From the NCBI GenBank assembly GCA_032718565.1, contig JAVGVS010000093.1, positions 1,443,091 through 1,507,090 of the forward strand: 64,000 nucleotides of DNA. Reading direction: 5' to 3'. Position 1 is the stretch's first letter, and every line of letters begins with the position of its first letter. The DNA comes from Distichodus sexfasciatus (Eukaryota > Chordata > Actinopteri > Characiformes > Distichodontidae). Positions 10,625 through 22,415 of the stretch are shown here, piece after piece. The translations under genes were made by a program, and so were the position numbers. The notes under the pieces are model-generated. The model was given only the letters and a program-made list of their open reading frames with translations. It had not been told where the DNA came from and ran no database searches.

Positions 10625-13600
10625 TTCTTCTCCAACGGTGACTTGTCGTCGGTTGAAGAGCACAGAAGGTTACGCTTGGCTGTCCATGTCCATTGAGGTG
10701 TATGCCGGGTTGTCCATTGTGGCTGAAGTCCATGATGAACAAGTCCATGACAGAATGAGTCCATGACGGAAAGAGGAACAGCAGTCCGCTTCACATTTAT
10801 CCATGAAGATTTTGGGGAGGCTGAAACATCTAAAGCAAACATCTGGGCCATTTTATAGTAACTATGCTAGCATGCTATGACACAATTACAGGTGTTTGAG
10901 GTTTTTAAACATTGCTTTAGAAAATACATCAGAAACACAAATTGTCCTTACTTGAAAGCTGGATTAGAGGCTCCTTAATGGGAAAGGAGGAACACATTGT
11001 CGAAGTTTAGGACAGAGGATGGTTAACAAAGGGTTAGTAGGGTTGAATGAGCAAAAATTCTTGAGGTGGTTGAGGTGGTACCTCCTTATGATTATTAGGA
11101 CAGGCTCTTGTGTCCTAAGAATTGTGTGTGGGTTCCTGAGTCAGTGTGTTTCGGCATAACATGTCTAGTCTGTGGTAAACTAGTACAAACTGATCCTTAT
11201 AGCTAAGTATGAACTTGAGCTAAGAAAGAAAAGAAAATTTAAAAATTGGGCAAATAGAAATGATGTCAAAATGGTTTATGATTAGGCTACTCCAAAATCC
11301 AAAATCAGTCTTAAACAAACTTGCCGAGGAGGGGCAATAATTGCTTACAAACTTGCTTGTTACGCTTTGGTAACAGAGGTATGTGGAAGTATCCAAACCA
11401 TATACATTCTATACCCACATTAAATATATTTTATGCAGAGATTGCATCGATTATAGATTGCTATACAGTGCTGGGTGCCTGTTAACAATTTGCCTTACAG
11501 AGATAAATGATAGGAGTTATGAAACAAAAGGGATGACAGTGGTAATGAAGTTTGGAAGGTGACGCTAGGTCCACCCCCCTTTTCGGAAATAATCTATTGC
11601 ATGATGAAAGTATGGAAATGGGTCGGAAGATAACGCTAGGAACATCTTCCTTTAGAAGAATGAAATATGAAAGTTAGTTACATGTTCACAGGCTAATATA
11701 TTACACATAACTGATCGTGCGAATAGATTTGTTAGTGAATCTCCAGCCATAGCATAGGAGGTAAACTAACTGGACCCCAAGTACTGTTTGTCTGAGCTAG
11801 AGACAGGTGACAATTCCCTTTGAGATTTGTCACAGTGTCCCTGAGGGCTTTGTTTTGACCTGTGGCACGGTTTAAGCCCATCCTTCCTATCTACCTGGAA
11901 GTGTTGGTCATCTACCTTTCTGTGATTATGGTCACCCCCTTTTGGCTGGTTCAGCGCTTTATCTTTCCACTTCCTGGACCTGTCTCCACGACGTGAGGAG
12001 TGGTGAGGGGGGCGTAGATGGGAGAACTCTGAAAGCAGAATGTTCGAGTCCTGAGGCTATAGAACAGCTTCAGAAGGACCTTGGAGTTCTGAGACATCCA
12101 GGTCTTTTTCCAGCCTCATAGGCTGTACAACAGTTTCCCAAACAAGCTGTGCGGCCTTAATTCTCGCATTGAAAGTTTCTTGATGAGCCGAGAGATTGGG
12201 CTGTGTCCTCACACAAGGATGGAGGGTGTTCTGTAAGACCTGGTGCATTTCATCCCTGGAAAAACACTTCTTTTAAGTGTGGTTAAATAACTTAGGGTGT
12301 TCAGTACGCCTGTGCTTGATTTTAAGGCTGAGATGAATGCTAAGGGTTTCTGTCAGCAACGGCGGAGTACTTTTCAACTAGGGCTTTGCATAGCTGGAGT
12401 GTAGTTACTGCTGATGGAAAGAGGTTGTGACTTTATGAAGGTATGAACTTGGTTTGAGGTTGTTTTTCCAAATCAACCTCATTTGTTTTCGCTGTGTGCT
12501 TGGAGGTGCAGGTCTGGGGCCAGAGGCTCACTCAACTTCTGAGTAGTCTTCAGTGTTATAATTTTTGATTGAGGGGTCAAACTGCTCTGGGCGTCTTGGC
12601 TAAAGAATCAAGTTTTTGCAAAGGGCGAATGCCTCTGGGAGCTGTCTGGTGGTGGAGCCACGTCAGTAACAGAATACTTACTTCTGTTCTCTGGTAATAG
12701 AGGGTACCGCTGAGTCTTCACTCGGCCTGTAGGTTGCAGAAAAGTCTGCATTTCTACCTGAGGAAACGGCTTGAAAAACATCACTTTCTGATGTATGCGC
12801 AGATATGTGGAATATTGCTCTTATCAGGTGTTAAGACTGCTAGCTGCTCTATCTATAGGGGTGTCCCGTATTGACCTTAAAAGTACAATACGAGAGCAAC
12901 AGCAAGATGAGAACAGGTGGTTTAGACTTCTCTCCTGAAGGAGGTACTGGAGAAGTAGGAATGGTGGAATAAGCGGAGTCTTCTTTAGACTCAACACAAA
13001 ATGATGCCGGAGAGGAATTTACCCTTAAAGGTATGTAAGCAGAGACTTCTGCTTCAGTATCAGGGTTGTCGCCATCGCATGATGCCAAGGGAGGAGTTGG
13101 TGACACCTGGACCCGATTTTATGGAAGCTGGGAACTTGGTCCTAGAGGACTGTGTGTAGGGTTTGCCTTCATGGCCATGTTGAAAGGGAGTGGTCTTGTT
13201 TTCTAGTTCTGGGCACCTCAGACCTAGTGTCAAGAAAATATGCTGCGAGTAGTTTCACTCAAACCTAAATGGCTTTCACTCTCTGTAAGCACATCATTTA
13301 GTGTACAAGGACAGTCTAAGGTGGTACCGAGACTTTAACCTCAGAAATTGAGATTAGCGCTAATTGCTGGAGAGGTTTATTCTCCTGACGAGAGAGCCGC
13401 ATTTCTAAGCTGGCTTGCTGATGGCAAAAGCAAAACATTCCTTACTAAATAGTTGGTGCCCCTCAAAAGTTTTTCAAAACCTACTCGGAGCTTATAGATG
13501 TTTCAGAGGTGTGTGATTGTTCACTTCTTTCATGCTGCTGGTGCGTTCATTTTAAGAGTATGATCAATCGCAGCACTGTAACTGGAAAAGTTACTACTTG

Positions 13601-14336
13601 CCATGGCTAGCCTGAAAGAAGTAAGGAAAATATTTTCCTACTGCATATTAAAATAAAATTGCTAGGTGGGCCTCACCTGCTAATAGCTACAAATAGCCAC
13701 GTTTAGGCACAAAATGTGCAGAGTCAAGGACAGCTACCTATGTAAGCCTGACTTGTGCTGAAAACTGGACTTCGGGACCGTACACCGTTAACAAGCATTT
13801 ATTATGGGCAGGGTCAACACTGTGAACAGCAACTCAATATAATAATTAACACAGTTAACTATTACAGTCCAACAGCACTGAATAACAACTATTACAATGC
13901 CTCTGCTTTGCAAGAAATTTTGAATATAGGGCAAATAAATGCAATGCAATCTCAAGATAAAATTAGCGTAAACTTTTGGTAAATAAGCAGCACTGTATTA
14001 CACGCGCCTCTGCAATGCAAGCGAAAAATCTTTTAGGAAACTATAGAGGAACATGCCTGTGAGTAATCAGTAAATTTACTGCTAAGGGTTCAAAGTATTA
14101 ATTACACAACATCTCTAATAAGATACACCAAACAAATGTACTGATCTGGCTGATATAGCTAAATAAGTGGTGTCTAGACTCAAACAAGGGCACAGACAAT
14201 TCAACAGATTAGCCTATAGCCAAGTCTTGTGTGCTCTTGGCAACCCTCATGCTGGCAGTGACGCAGCATTTAAGCTTGCTCTGTGGCAACATGCTGCTGG
14301 CCCCCCTCTAATATTAAACTGCGAAATTGACTGTAT
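10625..14336 (-). other. Interior of the LTR element, no conserved coding domain
   Basis: On the minus strand the longest frames are 63-90 codons. One (12849-13106) is Ser/Pro/Thr-rich and ends in a short hydrophobic run; no protein family is recognised. No CCHC knuckle, aspartic protease, YxDD or integrase signature was found by eye. Confidence 0.5.
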
Positions 14337-14354
14337 TCCTCACACAAGACACCA
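14337..14354 (-). other. Candidate primer-binding site
   Basis: The minus strand reads TGGTGTCTTGTGTGAGGA four bases after the LTR. TGG is the expected start (complement of tRNA CCA). The rest is loosely like a tRNA-Leu 3' end, but I cannot fix the tRNA. Confidence 0.5.
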
Positions 14355-14358
14355 ATTA

Positions 14359-14670
14359 TGTAAGGTGTGCCCAATGTCTTACTATAGTTTATCAAAGTTA
14401 TATAAAATTTATCAGTCTCATAAAATATTTTTTTAATCAAATCGAAAGCATTACACCTTTTAGTTCTCACTAAAAGATAGTAATATTAACAATTTGGGGT
14501 TCTAAAGGTTTTACTAGTTATAGGAATTCCTGAATATAGGTTCCGCAGTTGTCCCATTAATGAAATCACAATAACTGGGTGAAATAATGAAACATTTACT
14601 AACACTAAGTCTAAAACAACTAGAAAGCAATCAACAAATAAAACAGTATTTACAGAAAGAGAGGGTAGTA

Positions 14671-14701
<31 letters not shown>

Positions 14702-15574
14702 CGAGGGTATTTGTGTGCATCTAAGGCTACCTAGAGATTTTGATCTGTGTAACAAAGGAGCGTAAGCACGCAAGAAGTTTGAATGTAGAGGTTGCTCTTT
14801 ATCTCTCAAGACAAGGCGTGGAATTTAGCCTTAAGCTAAATGTTTGGAATGTACGCAACGCGATTGGATTCAGGTGTTTCTCGGGGTTCCGAGATGATTA
14901 GTAAAAGAGAGAATTAGGAAAGAGAGATGAGATGCGTGCAAATGAACAGCCTATCATTAAGCACATGAATCAAACTCTTCTAAGACACGGTTTAAATAAT
15001 GCTAAACAATGAAACTTTGCCCAGATGCTGCATTAAGAGTGAATTTATGCTAAGTTACTAAACTCAGAGGTTCAGCACGGCCTCACGTGTCCGCGGGTCC
15101 TGCTTTCGTGTACCTTACAGTCCTGTAGCGTTGTTACGCTCGTCCTCCATCGTCATCCTCGCAATTCTGGGTAGTTTGGAGGGAATTTGTTGTCCATGCG
15201 TGGCTGGCGATCGCTCGAGGAATTCGTCTTCTCGAAGCGGGGGTCTTGCCGTTACCGCACGAGGTCAGAGGGAATTGTTCCAGGAAATTTGGCATCCTGG
15301 CTTTGGAAATCTTGCTTCCGAAGTATTTTGGTTTTCTTGGTAAATAAAGTACCTCCTTGTTCCTGGTCTTGAAACAAAGGAAATGTAAATGGCCCTTCCC
15401 CAACATGTGTAGGTTCGGCCAGGTTTCTCTTTGTTAGACCACAGCCCACAAGGGCAGGTCCAGAGAGAGAGAGAATTTCAAATGCTGCGGGTTTAGTGCA
15501 ACCGCCCCTTCCGGGTCGGACTCTATGTGCAACTCTGGTGGCAGCGCCACCTAGTGGACGGCATGGTACCTACA
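14359..15574 (-). repeat. LTR, upstream copy (minus orientation)
   Basis: Pairs with 9298-10612. It carries a (GT)n run near 14672-14697 that is expanded relative to the other copy. Confidence 0.75.
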
Positions 15575-15576
15575 CT

Positions 15577-15595
15577 TTATTATTATTATTATTAT

Positions 15596-15630
<35 letters not shown>

Positions 15631-15654
15631 TTATTATTATTATTATTATTAGTC
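15577..15654. repeat. Trinucleotide microsatellite (TTA)n(GTA)n(TTA)n
   Basis: About 26 trinucleotide units in three blocks directly after the LTR. They generate long spurious Leu/Val frames. Confidence 0.9.
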
Positions 15655-16023
15655 ATTCATTCATTATCCAAACCGCTTAATCCCAACTGGGGTCGCAGTG
15701 GGACCAGAGCCCATCCCAGGAATTTACGGGCACAAGGTGGGGAACAATTCTGGCCAGGTGCCAACACACCACAGGGCACACACGCTCAGACAATCACACT
15801 CACATGCACACCTTGCGGGGCCAATTTAGAGTTGCCAATTAACTTATATTACATGCCTTTGGACTGTGAGAGGAAACCGGAGCACCTGGAGGAAACCCAC
15901 GCAAGCACAGGGAGAGCATGCAAACTCCACACAGAAAGACCCAACGTCCATACCCGGCATTCGAACCCAAGACCTTCTCACTGTGAGACGGCAACGCTAA
16001 CCACTGCGCCACCATGCCACCCG
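15655..16023 (-). mobile_element. tRNA-derived fish SINE, full length, minus orientation
   Basis: On the minus strand the element begins near 16023 with a pol III box A region (TGGCGCAGTGGTTAGC). Box B (GGTTCGAAT) follows, then TTTCTGTGTGGAGTTTGCATG and the TTTGGACTGTGAGAGGAAAC-type body (plus-strand wording). It ends near the ATTCATTCATT tail beside the microsatellite. This is the widespread fish tRNA-head SINE. A shortened copy is at 28500 and a fragment at 59462. Confidence 0.85.
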
Positions 16024-16025
16024 CA

Positions 16026-16056
16026 TTTTTATTTATTTATTTATTTATTTATTTCA
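16026..16056. repeat. (TTTA)n microsatellite
   Basis: Seven or so TTTA units adjacent to the SINE head. Confidence 0.85.
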
Positions 16057-16964
16057 TACTCCAAAATGGATGATTTTGTATTGTGGATATGATGTCACTT
16101 TTAACATGTCATAATACTATACACTAGTGTTGTTTTCTGCTGTTTAACAATCCAAAATTATATCTCTCCGGTTAGCTCAGTTTCTCTGCAGTTCATAGAT
16201 GAATCACCACTCGAAAGTAAAGCTACACTCCAGCAAGTTGACTGAACTTCCTGGTTGGCGTCTCCTGTGGCGTCTCAAAGCAACAAAGGCGCGAGACCGA
16301 CAGGCTGCTGTGGATTGCTCTTTGTGTCTTAGAACTGTAACACACAAACAAAGCACAAGGGTAAAGGTGATGGTGACCGGAAGCAAATTTCCGGGTCGAG
16401 TCGGCTTAAATAATCAAAATCCCAGCTGTGAAGGAACACCTCAAAACGAGTGAGTGAATCAGCGTTGACGGTGACGTGCTAACATGACGTAATCGTAACT
16501 CTGGTGAGAAAAACCAAATAAGACACAGGTGATAGTAGCCCAAAATCCAAATCTTATGAGTGAGAAAGGTGAAGCAGAAACTCCAGCAATCTGGACCAGA
16601 GTAGACAGGCTGAGGCGGCACAGACGTGACAAATACAAAACTATATCTAAAAAGTTATTTTGCCTTAATTGAATCATGTAGCTGCAATATAATGCAAAAC
16701 AAAACCATATGTAAATGTATAACTGTCATTTTGCCTTGGTTGTATTCATTCTCTGTTCCATGAATTATGAAAATGTTATTGTGAATATATTATTTGGTAG
16801 ACCAACTGGTTTTAGAACTTCATATTCAACTGCCACTAATCATATACACATTCAATGCAATAAGATGATTTTACAGTAATTCCAGGACCAAAAGTGTAAC
16901 TTTAAATTCTGCATGCAACTATATTACAGTCTCTTCCATACCTCTAGAGTTTTTACATTTTATA
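16057..16964. other. No gene recognised
   Basis: Short frames only. A modestly CpG-containing stretch at 16230-16500 has opposed frames without known domains. Confidence 0.4.
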
Positions 16965-17188
16965 CAGTACTGTCCAAAAGTTTTAGGCAGGTGTGAAAAA
17001 ATGCTGTAAACAAAGAATGCTTTCAAAAATGGAAGTGTTAAACATTTATTTTCAATCAACAAAATGCAGTGAATGAACAAAAGAGAAATCTAAATCAAAT
17101 CAATATTTAGTGTGACCACTCTTTGCCTTCAAAACAGCATCAATTCTTCTAGGTACACTTGCAGTTTTTGAAGGAACTCGGCTGGTAG

Positions 17189-18846
17189 TGTCATGGGTGT
17201 GGTTGCGGTGAGGATGAGGGAAGGGAATGAGGATGCTGTTTGCAGGCAGAGTGACAGGGTTTATTAAGGGCAGGTGAAACACAAAAGGGAAAACAGTCCA
17301 AAATCACACACAAAAACCAAGAACAAAGTAACAAAAGAAAGGTGAGGCCCGTGCTCCCAGTCATAGCCATTGGGGTAATGGAGAACCTAACCGAGTAAAC
17401 CGGAACAAGTGGAGTCCTCACGCTTGGAGACTCGGGAGGCGAACTAACAAAGGCCCAGACTCTGTAGCCTTCAAGGCAGTCTGGCCAGCCGGGGAAAGCA
17501 CACTGGGAGACACGAGCCTGGGGAGATAAACACAAGAGAGAGAGGAGTGAGGGAGAGGAGACAAAAAGGGTAATCCAAAAAGGGGAACAAAAACCAAACC
17601 AAAAGTAGATGGGTCCAATGTCCAAACGAGAAGAGCAGGAAGGGTCCGAAGTCCATACAAAGGGGAGAGCAGGAAGGGTCCAGGATATCCAAACAAAACA
17701 CACGACAGGAACAACCACACAATTTATGAGGGAGACATACTCAGAGACACTCTGGTTGAACTGACTTAAATAAGACACAGAACGAGTGCTCTCACCCATC
17801 CCAAACTCAAAGCAGAATGAGACACAGCTGAACTCAATGATAATCGTGGGAGTGTTCTACATAGATCCTAACCTACTAGGTAGGGAACACGCAGTGCAAA
17901 CAACATACCAGGAAGTAGGGTACGCTCTAAACAGAGAGTGAACTACTCGGAAGGGCACACGAAGCGTGGACTCAAAACCCGGAAGTGAGGAGCAAGCTAA
18001 CACAGAAAGCTAAGGCGCGATAAATAAACGGCGTTACTAACGGCGATACTTTTTTCAGTAACAAGTAATCAAACGAATTACTGTTTCCCCCGTTACAACG
18101 CCGTTACCGTTTCTGACAATAAAATGTGCGTTACTATAACTGAGAACACTGAAGCAGTTTTCATGCGAGCAGCGTCTCTCTCAGCCATAGGACCTCTCTT
18201 TCTCTGGGGTGTGTGTGTTTGTGTGTGTTCGGGTCTGGGGCGGGACACATAACCAGTGATGATGATTGGTGTGTCTGTAAACGTGGTGTAACTGAGAACG
18301 CGATGATTGGCTTAGATTGAGTAAATTTCCATTATTTGCCAATCAGAGGCAGAGTAGTGCGGGTGTTCACACACAAGCACACGCACGGTCAGTCACACAC
18401 ACCAACATCCAGGAGTTCTAAAGCATCTATTGTGCTTTATTGTTCCACTATAGTAATGATAATATTTATAATAATATGTTGAATTTGATAGTTGTCTCTC
18501 ACGTTGTCCCACAACATTAAAATAGTGTAGATTAGTGTACAATGTTTTATATTTATTTTATAGTTAAATAAATATAGTTAAAGCAAAAGTTACTTTGCCT
18601 GGTAATTAGTTACTTTTCTAATGATGTAACTCAGTTACTATTTGTGAGAAGTAACTAGTAACTATAACTAATTACTTTTTTAAAGGTACGTGCCAAACAC
18701 TGGCTAAGGCTAACTAGAGGAAACAGGAGGAGCAAACACCACAGACAAACCACCCGAAGTGAATCCAGCAGACAGGGAACAACACACAGACACTTAACTG
18801 GGTTCACGGTGGCACGGTCCCGTCTAGGTTGGGCGGGACCGTGACA
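17189..18846 (-). mobile_element. Solo LTR (Gypsy type) inserted in the Tc1 element
   Basis: Ends are TGTCA...TGACA. The 5-bp target duplication GGTAG flanks it (17184-17188 and 18847-18851), and removing one copy restores the Tc1 sequence. On the minus strand it runs from TGTCACGGTCCCGCC to an AATAAA near 17255 and then CACCCATGACA, a typical LTR with a polyadenylation signal. There is no internal retrotransposon sequence, so it is a recombination-derived solo LTR. It contains a hAT-type MITE. The 202-codon minus frame inside it is fortuitous. Confidence 0.85.
18028..18690. mobile_element. hAT-type MITE inside the solo LTR
   Basis: The left part reads GCGTTACTAACGGCGATAC then TTTTTTCAGTAACAAGTAAT. 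The right part reads AAGTAACTAGTAACTATAAC then TAATTACTTTTTT. This GTTACT/AGTAAC-rich terminal style is common in fish hAT MITEs. Exact edges and target duplication could not be set. Confidence 0.6.
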
Positions 18847-19011
18847 GGTAGGTTGTTCCAAACATCTTTTTCTGTGGATGTAGGCTTCCTCACATCCTTC
18901 TGTCTCTTCATGTAATCCCAGACACACTCAATGATGTTGAGATCAGGGCTCTGTGGGGGCCATACCATCACTTCCAGGACTTCTTTTTCTTCACGCAGAA
19001 GATAGTTCTTA

Positions 19012-19404
19012 GGCCTCGTTTACACTGTCAGTTAAATGTGACCCAATTCCGATTTTTTGCTCATATGTGACACAGATCGGATCTGTTCCATGACAGTGTA
19101 AACAGGAAAAAAACGCATGCATTCGGATATTTTGAGATTGGTTTCAGGCCTCGTTCATATGTGGAAATAAATCAGATATAAATCAGATATGTGCTAATGC
19201 GACTGTCATGTAAACAGGCAGATCGAATTTTCCTAGGCATTGCGTTCTGTACGTCATTAAAACTGTGACAATTTAGTACTTCATCGCGGTCTAATGACGG
19301 ATATGGGTCACAATTTAAAAAAACGTGTAAACAGAAGGTCAAAAAAATCGGATATAGGCAACAAATCAGAATTGAGCATCAAGACCTGCAGTGTAAACAA
19401 GGCC
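19012..19404. mobile_element. PIF/Harbinger-like MITE in the transposase gene
   Basis: Inverted termini GGCCTCGTTTACACTG and CAGTGTAAACAAGGCC (one mismatch), 393 bp, flanked by TTA on both sides (19009-19011 and 19405-19407). A single TTA fits the uninterrupted Tc1 sequence. The 3-bp TWA duplication points to PIF/Harbinger. No coding capacity. Confidence 0.85.
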
Positions 19405-20564
19405 TTAATGACTTTGGCTGTATGTTTGGGGTCGTTGTCCTGCTGCAGAATAAATTTGGGGCCAATCACACACCTCCCTGATGGTAATGCATGACGGATA
19501 AGTATCTGCCTGTATTTCTCAGCATTGAGAACACCATTAATCCTGACCAAATCTCCAACTCCATTTGTAGAAATGCAGCCCCAAACGTTCAAGGAACCTC
19601 CACCATGCTTCACTGTTGCCTGCAGACACTCATTATTGTACCGCTCTCCAGCCCTTCAACGAACAAACTGCCTTCTGCTACAGCCAAATATTTCAAATTT
19701 TGACTCATCAGTCCAGAGCACCTGCTGCCATTGTTCTGCATCCCAGTTCCTATGTTTTCGTGCATACTTGAGTCCCTTGGCCTTGTTTCCACGTCGGCGG
19801 TATGGCTTTTTGGTGGCAACTCTTCCATGTAGACCACTTCTGGCCAGACTTCTCCAGACAGTAGATGGGTGTACCTGGGTCCCACTGGTTTCTGCCAGTT
19901 CTGAGCTGATGGCACTGCTGGACATCCTTTGATTTCGAAGGGTAATAAGCTTGATGTGTCTTTCATCTGCTGCACTAAGTTTCCTTGGCCGACCACTGCG
20001 TCTACAATCCTCAATGTTGCCCGTTTCTTTGTGCTTCTTTAAAAGAGCTTGAACAGCACATCTTGAAACCCCAGTCTGCTTTGAAATCTTTGTCTGGGAG
20101 AAACCTTGCTGATGCAGTATAACTACCTTGTGTCTTGTTGCAGTGCTTAATCTTGCCATGATATGAAACTGTCTTCCACAACCTCACCTTGGTAGCAGTG
20201 TGGCTGTTCCTCACCCAGTTTTAAGCCTCCTACACAGCTGTTTCTGTTTCAGTTAATGACTGTGTTTCAACCTACGTGTGACATTGATGATCATTACCAC
20301 CGGTTTGGTATAATTAGTTGATTATACACCTGACTATAATCCTACAAAATCCCTGACTTTGTGCAAGTGTACCTATAAAAATTGATGCTGGTTTGAAGGC
20401 AAAAGGTAGTAACACCAAATATTGATTTGATTTAGATTTTTCTTTTGTTCGCTCACTGTGCATTTTCTAAATTAATAAAAAATAAACAATCATTATTTAT
20501 ATTTCTGAAAGCATTCTTTGTTTACAGCATTTTTTCACACCTGCCTAAAACTTTTGCACAGTAA

Positions 20565-20948
20565 TATATATGTATATATTTTTTGCTTACTGTATGTGCC
20601 TCATTTGTATTTGTATTTATGTACAGTATTTGCTCACTCTGTGTGCTCACTCTCACTTGCATTTGCACATCAATATGTACTCCTCTGAGTACATGTGTAG
20701 TTTTGTCCCGTCTGTTTAGTTTACAATGTTCTTACAATTATTCATATTGAATTACATGAACTCCTTTATTTATAAATCTATTAATATTATATATTAATAT
20801 ATTGCTGTTTTGGAGTCAATGTTGTCTTCTCTATTTTAGGTTCCTTAAAATATAAACTGTTCTGGCAGGGTAATATAAGAACTATACAAAAGGGGCAACC
20901 ATCAAGGGAGCAGTCTCCCTCTATACAATGTATTGTAATTACATAATG
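20565..20948. other. AT-rich interval, no gene seen
   Basis: Between the Tc1 right end and the Gypsy LTR. Low complexity only. Confidence 0.5.
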
Positions 20949-21476
20949 TGTCACGTCTGCGCCTCCTCCCCGACGCTCGGACTCGCCAGAGTATTAATCC
21001 TGAGGTTTGATGTGTCGCGTCTCGTTGTCTTGGTGATGGGTGTCTTCCCCTTTAAGAAACTCCCGCCAGTCACGTCTGGGTTGTCCGCGTCATCGGTGAC
21101 GGATTCCCCTTCCTGCTGTGTGTCACTTCCTCATTGGTGCTAGTTAGTTTAGCCATGCTATAAAGCCGGTCCGGTCCGGTTGTTTGTTGCGTGTTCTCGT
21201 CAATGGTGTGTGCATTTTGTCCCCGCTTTGTCTGCCCAGCCTCTCTACGCTCGGACTCTGGACTGAATCCGTCGAGAATCGGAGATCAGCGTGAAGTGCG
21301 CTCTTCTGCCCTAGCAGGTGCTTGCGAAGCTAACTCACGAACTACTCAAGCGCCTTGCGTTGCCAGACTCGTCTTGGGGGCGGCTTGTTGTTTGTGTCTA
21401 CACTCTCCGGAATAATCCCCTGCATTATTGCTCGTTTGCGATTCGTCCTACTCTTTATTACACACGGAACGTGACA
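20949..21476 (+). repeat. 5' LTR of the Gypsy element
   Basis: TGTCACGTCTGCG start and GGAACGTGACA end, with a TATA-like CTATAAAGCC near 21160. Aligns to 25712-26262 and, over its first 115 bp, to 38172-38287. Confidence 0.9.
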
Positions 21477-21499
21477 GTAGAACACGCCAGTACAATAGA

Positions 21500-22415
21500 C
21501 CGCAGCAAACATCCCGCTGAATGATGAGCTGGCGCTAATTTTTACATCGGCAAGCCGACAGCAACAACAAATCGACCTTGGCCTGACCCGGCGTTGAACC
21601 GAACGATCCGCTTGTCGCGAGCTTCCAGGTTACACTCGAACCGCCACTACACGCGCGCCGCCGCGCCATCGCCACCTCCTGACGCCCGGCCATAACCCGC
21701 CTTTCAGCACCGCCAAAGACAGCCCGCTTCCCTACCAGCGGCGCTCGCCGAGGACGAACTGCCAGTCGTTCATCGCCAGGCGTCTGGCTCTGCCCGCCCA
21801 TTCCAGCTCACGAGGCGGTGGAGAATCATTCTGCAGCAGCTATCGGGCGAGCTCAGCAATCGACCCACCGCCACATGGCGTGTGAGCTCCCCCGCTCCCG
21901 GGATTACAGGCTTTCCTCACCTTGTTCAATCGGTATTTCACCACAGACAAAACGAAGTCGGAAGAGACAACTGGTGAATTGCGCCAGAGGCGGAAGGTTC
22001 CGTCGCCGACCACCCGTCCGCTTCCGGATCCTGGCGGCGAAGACTGGATGGGATAAGGCGTTAACGCACCCTCTGACCTTGAGGCTGGCTGAAAGTCCGC
22101 CAAGGAGCTTGCCTGCGGCAGAGATTGGGTCTCGAGGCCCTCAGCTCTCTGGCAATCCGCCTGGACCAGCATCTGCGAGGCAAGCAAGGCAGGTCCAACC
22201 TCGGCTCCCTCCCCATGGGTCGGCCGGCCCCCCCTCGCCCGGTCTCGGGATCGCACCACTCCAGCTGTAAGCCACCAGAGCCGATGGAACTCGGAGCCTC
22301 CCGTCTCTCCCCGGAGGAGCGGGGTCGTCGTCGTCGCAGGGGCCTCTGCCTCTACTGCGGAGGAGCCGGACACTTCGCCGAGACCTGCCCAGTTGACCCA
22401 CCTCAAAAGCGGTAG
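21500..22415 (+). pseudogene. Gypsy gag remnant with CCHC zinc knuckle
   Basis: Structural capsid/nucleocapsid protein of the retrotransposon particle. A start-like MDRSKHPAE-type sequence (ATAGACCGCAGC; ATG lost to ATA) lies near 21498. The best-kept part is 22125-22415, with SLAIRLDQHLR followed by LSPEERGRRRRRGLCLYC and GGAGHFAETC, a C-X2-C-X4-H-X4-C knuckle. The N-terminal two thirds are out of frame with each other. Confidence 0.8.

Larger units (their letters stand above)
9298..15574 (-). mobile_element. LTR retrotransposon, minus orientation, internally non-coding
   Basis: Two direct repeats of 1315 and 1216 bp flank a 3.75-kb interior. Read on the minus strand each LTR starts TGTAGGTACC and ends CACACCTTACA (mutated start in the 10612 copy), i.e. 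TG...CA. Four bases inside the upstream LTR is a tRNA-primer-like site beginning TGGTGTCTTGTGTGAGG. Next to the downstream LTR is a purine tract CCAAAAGGGGAT. These two signals fix the orientation. The interior has only short frames (for example 12057-12248 and 12849-13106, minus), none with recognisable gag, protease, RT or integrase motifs. It is therefore a non-autonomous (LARD-like) or very decayed element. No matching 5-bp target duplication is seen. Confidence 0.7.
17100..20159 (-). pseudogene. Tc1-like transposase, DD34E, interrupted
   Basis: Cut-and-paste transposase acting in the nucleus on its own terminal repeats. It starts MARLSTATRHKVVILHQQGF at 20159. The paired helix-turn-helix DNA-binding region fills the first ~120 residues (SQTKISKQTGVSRCAVQALL; GRPRK linker; ITLRNQRMSSSAISSELAE). 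The catalytic core shows D in WTDESKFEIFG, D in QQDNDPKHTAKVIK and E after PPQSPDLNIIE, the DD34E arrangement. The C-terminal end RRIDAVLKAK lies at 17100-17190. Breaks: one in-frame TGA near 19654 where the family has Arg (consistent with CGA to TGA), the MITE after HTAKVIK, and the LTR near VWNNLP. Otherwise the frame is well kept, so the copy is fairly young but dead. Confidence 0.9.
16965..20564 (-). mobile_element. Tc1-like transposon interrupted by two nested insertions
   Basis: Terminal inverted repeats start CAGTACTGTCCAAAAG at 16965 and end CTTTTGCACAGTA at 20563, with the subterminal AGGCAGGTGTGAAAAAATG shared by both ends. A TA dinucleotide precedes the left end; the last few bases of the right end are lost. 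The transposase lies on the minus strand. A solo LTR (17189-18846) and a MITE (19012-19404) split it. Without them the element is about 1.5 kb, normal for Tc1. A deletion derivative of the same family is at 54297-54852. Confidence 0.9.

Noticed and set aside
15496..16092. 198-codon plus-strand open frame
   Set aside because: It is built from a TTA/GTA microsatellite and the antisense of a SINE; it has no protein character.
17191..17799. 202-codon minus-strand open frame
   Set aside because: It lies entirely within a solo LTR and has no domain; hydrophobic Leu/Ser/Cys bias comes from antisense composition.
21840..22406. 188-codon minus-strand frame
   Set aside because: Antisense to the Gypsy gag region holding the CCHC knuckle on the plus strand; GC-rich antisense frames stay open by composition.
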